From Natrinema saccharevitans (GTDB lineage Archaea > Halobacteriota > Halobacteria > Halobacteriales > Natrialbaceae), in contig NZ_LWLN01000001.1 of the NCBI RefSeq assembly GCF_001953745.1, forward strand, positions 682,001 to 746,000: DNA of 64,000 nucleotides, written 5' to 3'. Position numbers and translations under genes: made by a program. Positions 24,540-33,676 of this stretch are shown here, piece by piece (position 1 is the first letter of the stretch; each line of letters starts with the position of its first letter). A model generated the notes under the pieces. It saw nothing but the letters and a program-made list of their open reading frames with translations. It ran no database searches and was not told the DNA's origin.

Positions 24540-27443
24540 ATGGCTTCACGCACTGACATTCACCAAAGCCTGTTTCAGTTGTACGAACACTACGTCGGTG
24601 AACCCGACTCGAGCAAGGACGTCTACGGCTACTGGCTGTTCATCGTCGGCTACGTCATCGGGGCCGCGGGCGTGGCGACGTTCGTCGTCGGGTACGCCGG
24701 CGAGGGGGAGCCGTACACGCTGATCAGGGCCTCCGGGATCACCGCCGCGACCGGGCTCGCGCTCTGTCTGTTCGGGATCGTACTGATGTTACCGGTACGA
24801 AAACGGGGGATTCAGGCGAGTTTCGTCGGTCTGCTCGTCTCGTTTGCCGGCGTCGGCTTCTTCGGCTGGGCGTATCCGAACAACTGGCGGGAACTCGGCG
24901 TCGACTACAGCGTCGAGGTGATTTCGGTCTACACCCTCGGGATCGGTATCATCGCGGGCGTGACGGCCCTCGTTCCCGTTCTGACCGGCCAGCGCGGTAT
25001 GTTCGTCGAGGAGGAGGGCCAGACCGAGGACCCGCCGATCCTCACCGGCGACGAGATGGAAAGCGCCCAGTTCGCCGCCTTCCGTGACGACAACGGCGAC
25101 TGGCAGTGGCACGTCCTCCACCTCGAGGCACTGGCCCGGAGTACGGAGAGCGCGGTGACGCGGCCGGAGGCCACGGAGGGCATCGAGCGCGTGAAGTCCC
25201 AGATCAGCTCCGCGGGGCTGATGGAGCTGACGACCTCCGCGTTCCGGCTCTACGAGGACCGCGACGGCACCTGGCAGTGGACGCTCGCGCGCGACGACGG
25301 CTCGATCGTCGGTGCCTGTGCCGGCGAGTTCGACGAGCGCGACGGGGCCGAGGAGTCGGTGAGCTTCCTCAAAGACGAGGGGCCGGACGCCGACGTGATC
25401 GAGATCGAGGGGGCCGCGTTCACCTACGAGCAGCGCCGCGACAAGTGGTACTGGCAACTGGTCGACGACGACCGCGTCCCGCTGGCCTCGAGCGAGACGG
25501 GCCACTCGACGCAGGAACGCGCCGAGGAGGCCGCCCGGACCTTCGCCGAGCGGTTCGACCGGGCGCGGGTCCTCGACGTCGAGCACGTCGGCGTCGAACT
25601 CCGCGAGCGGGCCGACGGCTGGAGCTGGCGGCTCGTCGACGCCGCCGACGACGTCCTCGCGACCAGTACCGACGCCTTCGATTCCCGGCGCGACGCCGAG
25701 GAGGCCGCCGAAGCGCTGTTGCCCGAACTCGAGTCGGCGTCGGTCACCGTGGCCGGCGAGCCGACCTACGAATGCTACGAATCCGGCCCAGAGTGGCGCT
25801 ACCGGCTCGTCGACGAGAACGAACACGTCGTCGCGCGCAGTCCCGAGGGGACCGACGACCGCCTCGCGGTCGATACGTGGACCGAACAATTCGGCGACAA
25901 CGCCGCCGACGCCGACGTCGTCGAGATCGACGACGCGGAGTACGAGGTCTTCCCGGCCGAGGACGTCGACGCCGGCAGCGCCGCCTCGACGCCCGACGAC
26001 GACCTCCCCGCGGCCATCGAAGAACCCGAGCCGGCGGCAGACGGCGGGACGGCCGTCGACGCTCCCGACGCCGAGGACCCGAGCCCGTGGCACTGGCGGC
26101 TCGTCACCGACGACCGCGACGTCGTCGCCGCGAGTACCGAACCCCATCCCGACGCCGAGTCGGCGACCGACGCCATCGAGCGGGTCCGCCAGCAGGCCAG
26201 CGAGGCGGAACTCATCGAGTTCGAGAACGCCGCCTTCCAGGTCTACGAGGCCGACTCCGGCGAGTGGCGCTGGCGGCTCATCGACGAGGACGGCAACGTC
26301 CTGGCCGACAGCGGCGAGGAACACACCTCCCGCGGCGAGGCCGCCGAGGCGATGATGACGCTGAAAGAGCAGGCACCCGACGCCGAACTGCTCGAGATCG
26401 AAACCGCCGCGTTCGAACTCTTCGTCAACGAGGCCGACGAGTGGGGCTGGCGGCTCATCGACGAGGCCGGCAAGCTCGTCGCCGAGGACCCCGCGACCCA
26501 CCCGACCCGCGGGGCCGCCCGCCAGGCGATGAACCGCCTGCTCGAGCATCTCGATTCGGACGTGCGGACGATGGACCGGGCGATCTTCCAGCCGTACGCG
26601 ACCGAGGACTGGCACTGGCGGTTCGTCCTGCCGTCGGGCGAGACCGTCGCCGCCGCCGGCGAGGCACACCCGACACGGGACGAACTGGTCGACAGCCTCG
26701 ACGACGTGCGCGAGGCCGCTGTGTCGGCGCGCCGGCACACGATCGGCGACGTCTCGGTCCAGCTCTATGGCACCGACGAGTGGTACTTCCGACTGCTCGA
26801 TCGCGACCGCGAGGAGATCGCCGACGCGACCGTCTCCTACGGCGACCGCGAGGCCGCGATGGACGGCGTCGAGGGCCTCAAGCGACACGCGGCCGACGCG
26901 CCGATCTTCGCGATCGAGGACGCGGCGATCCGTGTCGACGATGCGGACGGCTGGTCGTGGGATCTCGTCGACGCCGACCGGACCGTCATCGCCGAGGCGG
27001 TCGATTCCGAACCCGACAGGAACGCCCTGCTCGAGGCGATCGAGGAAGTCCGTCAGCTCGCGCCGATGGCCGGCCGGGTCGACTTCGACGTCGCCTCCTT
27101 CGAACTCGTCGCCGACGAGGACGACCGCTGGCGGTGGCGGCTCATCGACGAGGACGGCCGGACCGTCGCGACCGGCTCCGAGACCCACGAGACGGCCGCC
27201 GACGCCCGCGACGCCCTCGCGGACGTCCGCGGCCTGATCGAGTCCGCCAGCATCCTCGAGATCGACAGCGTCTCGTTCGAACTCCACACCGCGGAGGACG
27301 GCTGGGTCTGGCAGCTCATCGACGAGTACGGCGCGACGATGGCCGAGAGCACCCAGACCTACGAGAACCGCACCGAGGCCCGCGAGGCGATGAACGACGT
27401 GAAGGCACAGGCCCCCGACGGCTGGATCACCTTCACCGAGTGA
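24540..27443 (+). CDS. Large membrane protein with 13 tandem DUF1508/HVO_2922-like repeats
   Basis: A 967-residue protein. Residues about 30-155 contain four membrane helices (YWLFIVGYVIGAAGVATFVV, then three more). The rest is a chain of about 13 related units of roughly 58 residues, each with a pattern like FELxxxxDxWxWRLIDEDGxxVA followed by a helical stretch; clear cores include GTWQWTLARDDG, EWRWRLIDEDGN, RWRWRLIDEDGR and GWVWQLIDEYGA. Single copies of this unit occur as small YegP/DUF1508 proteins. One linker (about residues 480-515) is Ala/Asp/Pro-rich. The protein is acidic and ends LDHLF-free, without an anchor, so the repeats are probably cytoplasmic or external depending on topology. 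It lies between the two CoA genes; role unknown. Confidence 0.85.
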   Translation: MASRTDIHQSLFQLYEHYVGEPDSSKDVYGYWLFIVGYVIGAAGVATFVVGYAGEGEPYTLIRASGITAATGLALCLFGIVLMLPVRKRGIQASFVGLLVSFAGVGFFGWAYPNNWRELGVDYSVEVISVYTLGIGIIAGVTALVPVLTGQRGMFVEEEGQTEDPPILTGDEMESAQFAAFRDDNGDWQWHVLHLEALARSTESAVTRPEATEGIERVKSQISSAGLMELTTSAFRLYEDRDGTWQWTLARDDGSIVGACAGEFDERDGAEESVSFLKDEGPDADVIEIEGAAFTYEQRRDKWYWQLVDDDRVPLASSETGHSTQERAEEAARTFAERFDRARVLDVEHVGVELRERADGWSWRLVDAADDVLATSTDAFDSRRDAEEAAEALLPELESASVTVAGEPTYECYESGPEWRYRLVDENEHVVARSPEGTDDRLAVDTWTEQFGDNAADADVVEIDDAEYEVFPAEDVDAGSAASTPDDDLPAAIEEPEPAADGGTAVDAPDAEDPSPWHWRLVTDDRDVVAASTEPHPDAESATDAIERVRQQASEAELIEFENAAFQVYEADSGEWRWRLIDEDGNVLADSGEEHTSRGEAAEAMMTLKEQAPDAELLEIETAAFELFVNEADEWGWRLIDEAGKLVAEDPATHPTRGAARQAMNRLLEHLDSDVRTMDRAIFQPYATEDWHWRFVLPSGETVAAAGEAHPTRDELVDSLDDVREAAVSARRHTIGDVSVQLYGTDEWYFRLLDRDREEIADATVSYGDREAAMDGVEGLKRHAADAPIFAIEDAAIRVDDADGWSWDLVDADRTVIAEAVDSEPDRNALLEAIEEVRQLAPMAGRVDFDVASFELVADEDDRWRWRLIDEDGRTVATGSETHETAADARDALADVRGLIESASILEIDSVSFELHTAEDGWVWQLIDEYGATMAESTQTYENRTEAREAMNDVKAQAPDGWITFTE

Positions 27444-27569
27444 CCGCGCCCGCGGCTCGTCTCGACCCCTGACCGGTCCGTTTGCCCGCGAGGAACGCGG
27501 GTTCCCACTCTCGAGCCGACTCGGTGAGCGATCGGGCCGTTTTTTATCGATCGAACCCAGTGATCGATC

Positions 27570-28349
27570 GTGAGCGATTACGACAGCGTCTCCGCCGACG
27601 TCGAGGACGAGGAGGAGATCCCGGAGGACCACCCCAGATATCAGGATCTACTCACTCGCCACCGGATCGAGCGGGGCGTCGAAAAGGGGATCACCCACCT
27701 CCAGGGGATGCACGCGGAAGGGCGGGGCAGCGCCTTCGACTACCTGCTCGGCGAGGAGACGATTCCCAGCGCCGACGACGCCGAACGGGCGGCCGCGGCA
27801 CACCTCTTGCTCGCCGAGCGGCCCGTCCTCTCGATCAACGGTAACGTCGCGGCGCTGGTTCCCGGCGAGATGGCCGCCCTCGCCGACACCGTCGACGCGG
27901 ACCTCGAGGTCAACCTCTTCAACCGGACGCCCGAGCGAATCGAGGCCATCGCCGAGCACCTCCGCGAACACGGCGCGGACGACGTGAAAGGGCTCGAGGC
28001 CGACGCGCGGATCCCGAACCTCGATCACCAGCGGGCGAAGGTCGACGCCGACGGGATCTACGCGGCCGACGTCGTGCTGGTCCCCCTCGAGGACGGCGAC
28101 CGCGCCGAGGCCCTCGATGCGATGGACAAGACCGAGATCGTGATCGATCTCAACCCCCTCTCGCGGTCGCCGCAGGTCGCCGACGTCCCGATCGTCGACA
28201 ACATCATCCGGGCCGTGCCGAACATCACCGATCACGCGCGCGAACTGGCCGACGCCGACGAGGACGCCCTCCGGGCGATTATCGAGGGCTTCGACCGGGA
28301 GCGCGCGCTCGAGGCGGCGGAAGAGCGGATCCGATCGGGCGATCTCTGA
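27570..28349 (+). CDS. 4-phosphopantoate--beta-alanine ligase
   Basis: A 259-residue protein matching the archaeal phosphopantothenate synthetase that joins 4-phosphopantoate and beta-alanine using ATP. Typical segments are HPRYQDLLTRHRIERGVEKGI, LLAERPVLSINGNVAALVPGE, EVNLFNRTPERIEAIAEHLREHGA, EIVIDLNPLSRSPQ and DVPIVDNIIRAVPN. The GTG start (MSDYDSV) is supported by a TTTTTTAT box about 26 nt upstream, a leaderless arrangement. Together with the pantoate kinase at 23253 it forms the archaeal route to phosphopantothenate. Confidence 0.93.
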   Translation: MSDYDSVSADVEDEEEIPEDHPRYQDLLTRHRIERGVEKGITHLQGMHAEGRGSAFDYLLGEETIPSADDAERAAAAHLLLAERPVLSINGNVAALVPGEMAALADTVDADLEVNLFNRTPERIEAIAEHLREHGADDVKGLEADARIPNLDHQRAKVDADGIYAADVVLVPLEDGDRAEALDAMDKTEIVIDLNPLSRSPQVADVPIVDNIIRAVPNITDHARELADADEDALRAIIEGFDRERALEAAEERIRSGDL

Positions 28350-28465
28350 TCGCACACCGCTGACTCGGTGGCTCGGCCGGAACGTTCTCGAGCCGATTCC
28401 GGCCCCGTTTCGATCCGGATCCGCCGGTCGGGTCCGGCGCGACGACGCGAGCGCCTTTCAGGAGG

Positions 28466-28473
28466 TATAAATT
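28466..28473 (+). promoter_or_regulatory. TATA box of tyrS
   Basis: TATAAATT is centred 27 nt before the ATG at 28496, the spacing expected for a leaderless haloarchaeal transcript. The neighbouring GGAGG and CCTCC can pair around it, which may be fortuitous. Confidence 0.65.
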
Positions 28474-28495
28474 CCTCCTCCGGTTGCCACTACAC

Positions 28496-29491
28496 ATGGA
28501 CGCCTACGAGTTACTCACGCGAAACGCCGAGGAGGTCGTTACCGACGATGAGGTCCGCGACCTCGCGGAGGAGCCCGAGGGCAAGCGGGCCTACGTCGGC
28601 TACGAACCTTCCGGCGTCCTCCATCTGGGGCATCTCCTGACCGCGAACAAGCTCATCGACCTCCAGGAGGCCGGTCTAGAGGTCGTGATCCTGCTGGCGG
28701 ACGCCCACGCCTACCTCAACGAGAAGGGGTCGCTCGAGGAGATCCGGGCGACCGCCGAGCAGATGAAAGCCCAGTTCCTCGCGTACGGCCTCGACGAGGA
28801 CCGAACCGAGTTCGTCTACGGCTCGACGTTCCAGTTCGACGAGGAGTACACCCGCGATCTCCACACCCTCGAGCAGGCGACCACGATGAACCGCGCCCAG
28901 CGCGCGATGGCCGAGATTCAGGGCGACGAGACGGCCAAGGTGAGCCATCTGGTCTACCCGCTGATGCAGACGCTCGACATCGAGTACCTCGATCTGGACC
29001 TGGCCGTTGGCGGGCTCGACCAGCGGAAGGTCCACATGCTCGCCCGCGAGAAACTGCCGGAACTGGACTACGAGGTCCGACCGGCGATCCACACCCCCAT
29101 CCTCGCCGACCTCACGACCGGCGAGGGGAAGATGTCCTCGAGCGAGGGGATCACGATCTCGATGGAGGACTCGACCGACGACCTCGAGGAGAAGGTCAAC
29201 TCGGCGTACTGCCCGCCGACGCGCGACCCGGAGCCCGACGACGAGGGCAACGAGCGCGAGAACCCGGTCCTCGAACTCTTCGAGTACCACGTCTTCCCCC
29301 GCTTCGACGAGGTCGTGGTCGAACGCCCCGAGAAGTACGGCGGCGACCTGACCTACGAGGATTACGAGGGCCTCGCCGCGGACCTCGAGTCCGGCGAACT
29401 CCACCCCGCCGACGCGAAGGGGACGCTGGCGACCTACCTCGACGAACTGATCGCGCCCGGTCGCGAGAAGCTGCGCGAACTCCGGGACTGA
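28496..29491 (+). CDS. tyrS: Tyrosine--tRNA ligase (archaeal type)
   Basis: A 331-residue class I synthetase with archaeal TyrRS features: YVGYEPSGVLHLGHLLTANKL with the HIGH-like HLGH, DAHAYLNEKGS, YPLMQTLDIEYLDLDLAVGGLDQRK (tyrosine and tRNA recognition) and the KMSKS-like GKMSSSEG. The ATG at 28496 is preferred over the TTG at 28484 because a TATA box lies 27 nt upstream. It charges tRNA-Tyr. Confidence 0.95.
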   Translation: MDAYELLTRNAEEVVTDDEVRDLAEEPEGKRAYVGYEPSGVLHLGHLLTANKLIDLQEAGLEVVILLADAHAYLNEKGSLEEIRATAEQMKAQFLAYGLDEDRTEFVYGSTFQFDEEYTRDLHTLEQATTMNRAQRAMAEIQGDETAKVSHLVYPLMQTLDIEYLDLDLAVGGLDQRKVHMLAREKLPELDYEVRPAIHTPILADLTTGEGKMSSSEGITISMEDSTDDLEEKVNSAYCPPTRDPEPDDEGNERENPVLELFEYHVFPRFDEVVVERPEKYGGDLTYEDYEGLAADLESGELHPADAKGTLATYLDELIAPGREKLRELRD

Positions 29492-29671
29492 GACGGTCGG
29501 CCGTACCGGGTTCCCGACGCAGCCGCAGGACGGTGGTGGTCGCGCCGGAACCGACCGACAGCAGTCGGTATGGCGGGGTCATTTTCTCGTGTTTCGTCGC
29601 GGGCGCGTCGCCCGCGATCACGTTGCCGGCGATCCAGCCGATTGAAGTGGGCGCGGCCCCCTCTCGAGGGT

Positions 29672-30610
29672 ATGAACGACACGCGACGGGCGGTCCTCGA
29701 GGCGCTTTCCGACGGCCCGGTCTCGGGCCCGGACCTGGCCGACGGGCTGGACGTCTCGCGGGCGGCCGTCTGGAAGCACATCGAGGCGTTACGCGAGGCC
29801 GGCTTCGAGATCGAGAGCGGGGCAGACGGGTACGAACTCAGCGAGGTGACGGCGTACAACGGCCCCGCGGTCGAGTTCGGCCTCGAGGCCCCGTTTTCGG
29901 TCGAGTACCACGACTCAGTGGGGAGTACCAACGACCGGGCGCGCGAACTCGCGGGCGAAGGCGCGACCGACGAGGTCGTCCTCGCGGACGAACAGACCGG
30001 CGGCCGCGGCCGCCTCGAGCGCGAGTGGACGGCACCGCCGGGCGGCGTCTGGCTGAGCGTCGTCACCCGGCCCGATATCGCACCCGCGCAGGCCCCGCTG
30101 TACACGCTCGCGATCTCGGTCGCGACGGCGCGAGCGGCCCGCGAGGCGGGTGTCGATGCTCGAATCAAGTGGCCCAACGACGTGGTCGTCCCGGTCGGCG
30201 ACGACGGCGACTATCGAAAGCTTTCGGGGATTCTCACGGAGATGGAAGGCGAGACCGATCGCGTCGAGTGGGTCATCGTCGGGCCCGGCATCAATGCGAA
30301 CATCGACGCCGACACGCTGCCCGAGAGCGCGACCAGCATCCGCGAGGAGGCGGGTGACGTCGACCGCCGGCGGTTCGTCCAGCGCCTGCTCGAGTCCTTC
30401 GACGACCACCGCAACGACCTCGAGGGCGTCGTCCCCGCGTGGCGCGAGCTGGCGTTGACGCTCGGCCAGCGGGTACGGGTGGACCGCCCCGGTGGCGAGA
30501 TCGTCGGCGAGGCGGTCGACGTGACCGAATCGGGGGCGCTCGTGATCGAGACCGAGGACGGGCGGGAGACGGTGTCGGCGGGCGACTGCGAACACCTCCG
30601 ACCGGTATAG
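29672..30610 (+). CDS. birA: Bifunctional biotin--protein ligase with HTH domain
   Basis: A 312-residue BirA-type protein. Residues 1-65 form a winged HTH (LEALSDGPVSGPDLADGLDVSRAAVWKHIEALRE). The ligase domain follows with STNDRARELA, the biotin/ATP loop GGRGRLEREW, GVWLSVV, IKWPNDVVV and GINAN, and a small C-terminal SH3-like domain ends the protein. It makes biotinyl-AMP, transfers it to carboxylase lysines and may repress biotin genes. The BioY-EcfA-EcfT biotin importer is encoded about 8 kb away at 38251-40313 and would be a natural target. The start is the ATG at 29672. Confidence 0.92.
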   Translation: MNDTRRAVLEALSDGPVSGPDLADGLDVSRAAVWKHIEALREAGFEIESGADGYELSEVTAYNGPAVEFGLEAPFSVEYHDSVGSTNDRARELAGEGATDEVVLADEQTGGRGRLEREWTAPPGGVWLSVVTRPDIAPAQAPLYTLAISVATARAAREAGVDARIKWPNDVVVPVGDDGDYRKLSGILTEMEGETDRVEWVIVGPGINANIDADTLPESATSIREEAGDVDRRRFVQRLLESFDDHRNDLEGVVPAWRELALTLGQRVRVDRPGGEIVGEAVDVTESGALVIETEDGRETVSAGDCEHLRPV

Positions 30611-30667
30611 CGGTCTCGAGCGGCGGGAGGAAACGAGACGACTGCATCGACTTCGGGGTTCCGCACC

Positions 30668-31144
30668 TCACTTGGCGGCGAGTCGCGGCTCCTCGGGCCA
30701 GTCCTCGAGATCGTCAGGATCGACCCGTACCGTCAGGACCGGCACCGAGGCGCGCCTGACGACTCGTTCCGTGACGCTGCCGAGCAGCAGCCGGTCGATC
30801 CCGCCGCGGCCGTGTGTCCCCATCACGATCAGATCGCAGGCCTCGGGCCCGGCCTCGTCGATGATGACCTGACTCGGTGACCCCTCCCGAATCTCGGTCT
30901 CGACGGTGACGTCGTCCGGCGCGAGTTCCGCGACCCGGTCGACCGCCGCCCGCCCCTCGCCCCGAAGCGCGTCGCTGACGCCCTCGAGGGCGGTCTCCAT
31001 CGGCAGCCCGCCGTAGCCGGCCGCGTTCACGACGTAGAGCGCGCGGATCGTCGCGTTGTGTAGTTGCGCGAGGTCGAACGCGTACTCGAGGGCCCGTTCG
31101 ACCTCGCGGGAGCCGTCGGTCGGGACGAGGATGCAGTCGTACAT
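30668..31144 (-). CDS. Universal stress protein (UspA family)
   Basis: A 158-residue Usp domain: MYDCILVPTDGSREVERALEYAFDLA at the N-terminus and CDLIVMGTHGRGGIDRLLLGSVTERVVRRASVPVLTV with the ATP-binding G-x2-G-x9-G(S/T) motif at the C-terminus. The ATG at 31144 gives the canonical start; an ATG six codons upstream is possible. Such proteins bind ATP or adenylate and respond to stress. Confidence 0.92.
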   Translation of the reverse strand: MYDCILVPTDGSREVERALEYAFDLAQLHNATIRALYVVNAAGYGGLPMETALEGVSDALRGEGRAAVDRVAELAPDDVTVETEIREGSPSQVIIDEAGPEACDLIVMGTHGRGGIDRLLLGSVTERVVRRASVPVLTVRVDPDDLEDWPEEPRLAAK

Positions 31145-31298
31145 TGTGCTATGTGATGCCATACAACAGACCACTACATGAACGTTTTTCCGACAGGAAC
31201 GACCGTCGGTCAAGCTGACGGTTTCGCGACCGGCTCGCTACCGTTCGCGGGCGAGCAGGAGGGAAACGCTGATACAGCGGTCGCCCCAACCGAGGGGC

Positions 31299-31766
31299 AT
31301 GAGCGACAACCCGTGGACGGACCGGATCGTCGGCGAGCGGATGACCGTCGATCAGGAGTTCGCCGCGCGGATCGAGGAGTCCCGGTTCTCCAACCAGCAG
31401 TGGAGCCTGATCATGACCGCCACGGAGTTCGAGATCGAACACCCCGACGAGCCCGACCGGGCGCGGATCGTCGCCGACACGGACAAACTCGACGGCGTCA
31501 TCCCCGAACTCGAGAGCGTCCAGGCCGGCATGGGCGCGATGGCCGGCGGGCCGGGCGGGCCCGGCGGATCGGACTCGTCGGACGGCGGGATCGTCGACTC
31601 GATCATGGGCGCGCTCGGCGTGGGCGGGGACAGCGGCCCCTCGGAGGACGAGCAGCGGAAGGCGGCCGAACAGCTCACTCAGGAGTACGCGGAGAAACTC
31701 CAGTCACACCTCGAGTCGAAGGGCCGTTGGGAGTCGGTCCGGAAGAGCGTCGCCGACGGGAGCTGA
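31299..31766 (+). CDS. Haloarchaeal conserved protein (DUF5799-like)
   Basis: A 155-residue protein beginning MSDNPWTDRIVGERMTVDQEF, with RFSNQQWSLIMTATEFEIEHPD, a Gly/Pro/Ser-rich middle (about residues 78-110) and a helical charged C-terminus. From memory it matches the haloarchaeal DUF5799 family. Role unknown. Confidence 0.7.
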   Translation: MSDNPWTDRIVGERMTVDQEFAARIEESRFSNQQWSLIMTATEFEIEHPDEPDRARIVADTDKLDGVIPELESVQAGMGAMAGGPGGPGGSDSSDGGIVDSIMGALGVGGDSGPSEDEQRKAAEQLTQEYAEKLQSHLESKGRWESVRKSVADGS

Positions 31767-31795
31767 GCCGACGGCACCGACGCCGGTGTGGCCGC

Positions 31796-31939
31796 TCAGT
31801 CACCGGCGTGAAACATCGTGTACTCGCTGGTCTCGTAGATGTTGATCAGTTCGGTCACCAGCTCGTCGTAGGACTCGTCGTCGACCCGTAGCTCGTCCAG
31901 CCGTTCGATCGTCTCCGCTTCGAGTTCGACGGATGGCAT
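31796..31939 (-). CDS. Small VapB-like protein without a toxin partner
   Basis: A 47-residue protein, MPSVELEAETIERLDELR followed by VDDESYDELVTELINIYE. The pattern matches the VapB-like antitoxin at 11142, but no PIN-domain gene adjoins it. It is probably an orphan antitoxin-type regulator. Confidence 0.6.
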   Translation of the reverse strand: MPSVELEAETIERLDELRVDDESYDELVTELINIYETSEYTMFHAGD

Positions 31940-32063
31940 ACCCGATCGTTCACCGTCGATCGGCAAAAACGCCACGAGGGACCCGTTTCGCGGCGGACGA
32001 TCGGTGACTGGGCCGTCGATGCAAGCCACAGCACCTTTAGGTGCGGTTCCCGACCGTAGGAGT

Positions 32064-32354
32064 ATGACAGACGAAGTCGAGACGACGACCTTCTCGATCA
32101 GTTCCGAAGACGGCGCGACCGACGACGTGACGGTGCCGTCGGGACTCGTCGACCTCGTCGCCGAGGGCGACCAGACCGACGCCGAGACGATCGGTGACGT
32201 CATGCTCCTTTCCTTTGCCAGCCGCGCCCACCATATCGTCCACCACGGCGAGGACGCCGATCCGGAACTCGAGGCACAGGAGGAACGCGTGATGGACCTC
32301 TTCGAGGAGCGATTCGGCGTCACGTTCGGCGAAGCGACCGGCCACCAGCACTGA
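32064..32354 (+). CDS. Small acidic haloarchaeal protein, unknown function
   Basis: A 96-residue very acidic protein beginning MTDEVETTTFSISSEDGATDD and containing MLLSFASRAHHIVHHGED and FEERFGVTFGEATGHQH. Histidine clusters (HHIVHH and the HQH end) could bind metal, but this is speculation. The ATG at 32064 follows a short leader. No family is recognised with certainty. Confidence 0.6.
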   Translation: MTDEVETTTFSISSEDGATDDVTVPSGLVDLVAEGDQTDAETIGDVMLLSFASRAHHIVHHGEDADPELEAQEERVMDLFEERFGVTFGEATGHQH

Positions 32355-32753
32355 CGGCCGCGACGGTCGGTCCCGCGCCGGAGTTCTTCGCAGCCCGTTT
32401 TCGCCCGTCGCCCCCGCGAGCGGAGTCCCGTCTATAGCAAACGGTACCGGCCCCGTTGAACACCGTCGGAGTGGGGTTTAGCGGCCGTGTGAACGCTGTC
32501 GTACCACGAGTGTCGACTCGATTTGCGACGGTGGTGATCGCTCGGTACGGGTCAACCGGGAACGGAGGTCCGATCGCCCCTCGACTCCGGAAGTCGGAGG
32601 GCGAAGGCCGAAAGATCGAACCCCTCCCTCGCCGGGGGAATCGTGTAGACAAACGTCCGAAGCGAACACGGGACTACATAGTAGTTCACTCCGCCTTCAG
32701 AACCGGCAATCGGAGGCGAATTTGAAGGCACAATTCCGTGTCAGCTAGCCCGA
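32355..32753. other. Intergenic region with no convincing gene
   Basis: These 399 nt hold ORFs on both strands of up to about 110 codons, but all are basic or Arg/Pro-rich, unlike real genes here. A short palindrome CGACT-CCGGA-AGTCG is present near 32581. No clear TATA box precedes the next ATG at 32754. Confidence 0.4.
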
Positions 32754-33581
32754 ATGCGTTGTGAGACTGTCTGCGTGCTGTTGGAAGACGACTTTCTGCC
32801 TGCGTATCGAGCAACGGCGCTGCGGGAACTGGTCGATCGGACTGCCGTCGAAATCCCCCTCGTCGTCATTAACGACGAGTCCCGTCGCTTCCGGGATCGA
32901 TCGATACGGTATCTGCTCGGCCGGAGCCGAAACTGGGGAGCGTGGCTCCCAGTGTGGGCCGGTACGGAGCTCTCGAGGGCGATCCGTGGCCCGCCGTCCT
33001 ACGACGAACCCCGTCACTTCTCGACCGTCGATGCACTCGCAAACGCGGACGTGGTACGGTGTTCACCGGACCGGAAAAACGAAATCTGGCGATCGATCCC
33101 CGATCCGGTCGTCGACAGGATCGCGGACGAGACGGACGTCGTGGTTCGGTTCGGATTCGGACTCCTCACGGGCCGGATCCTCGACGCCCCAGACTGTGGA
33201 GTTCTCTCGTTTCACTTCGGCGACATCAGGAAGTACAGAGGACGAATCGGCCCGCTCTGGGAGTACATCGACGGCGAGGGGTCGGTCGGCGTGACCCTCC
33301 AGCAACTCACCGACCAAATCGACGGCGGCCGGATCGTCGCTATCGATCACGTTCCCGTTCGCAGTCACGACACGTACGGCGCGATCAAACGCCGACAACG
33401 TACCTCCATAATGAGCGAACTACTGATCGACGGACTGGCGAACCTGAATTCCCCCGAGTTCGAACCGACCGTTCCGGACTCCCTTGGAACGTACCGATCC
33501 GCGCCCAGCGTCCGCGAAACGCTCGCGTTCCTTCGAAAACACGGCACGAACGCGATTCGACGGGAACTCACCACGTTCTGA
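32754..33581 (+). CDS. Formyltransferase-fold protein (Met-tRNA/sugar formyltransferase-like)
   Basis: A 275-residue protein. Its centre, VLSFHFGDIRKYRGRIGPLW, then GVTLQQLTDQIDGGRIVAID, matches the catalytic core of formyltransferases that use 10-formyl-THF (N-x-H ... D). The His and Asp are present, but the catalytic Asn two residues before His is Ser. The N-terminal part has no clear Rossmann signature. Homologues modify nucleotide sugars, methionyl-tRNA or peptides; archaea do not formylate initiator tRNA, so a sugar or lipid substrate is more likely. It stands alone and its third-position GC is slightly lower than the neighbours. Confidence 0.65.
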   Translation: MRCETVCVLLEDDFLPAYRATALRELVDRTAVEIPLVVINDESRRFRDRSIRYLLGRSRNWGAWLPVWAGTELSRAIRGPPSYDEPRHFSTVDALANADVVRCSPDRKNEIWRSIPDPVVDRIADETDVVVRFGFGLLTGRILDAPDCGVLSFHFGDIRKYRGRIGPLWEYIDGEGSVGVTLQQLTDQIDGGRIVAIDHVPVRSHDTYGAIKRRQRTSIMSELLIDGLANLNSPEFEPTVPDSLGTYRSAPSVRETLAFLRKHGTNAIRRELTTF

Positions 33582-33676
33582 TCGCAGCACGGTGATCCAC
33601 TCGAGGCAGCGCCGGTACCCGCACTGTATGCAGCCCGCTCTCGCGACCATCGGTCGTCGTCGAGGGGCGTGGAGCG

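Noticed and set aside
24789-27632. 947-codon open frame on the minus strand opposite the DUF1508-repeat gene
   Set aside because: Antisense shadow caused by GC-biased third positions; the plus-strand protein has coherent repeats and membrane helices.
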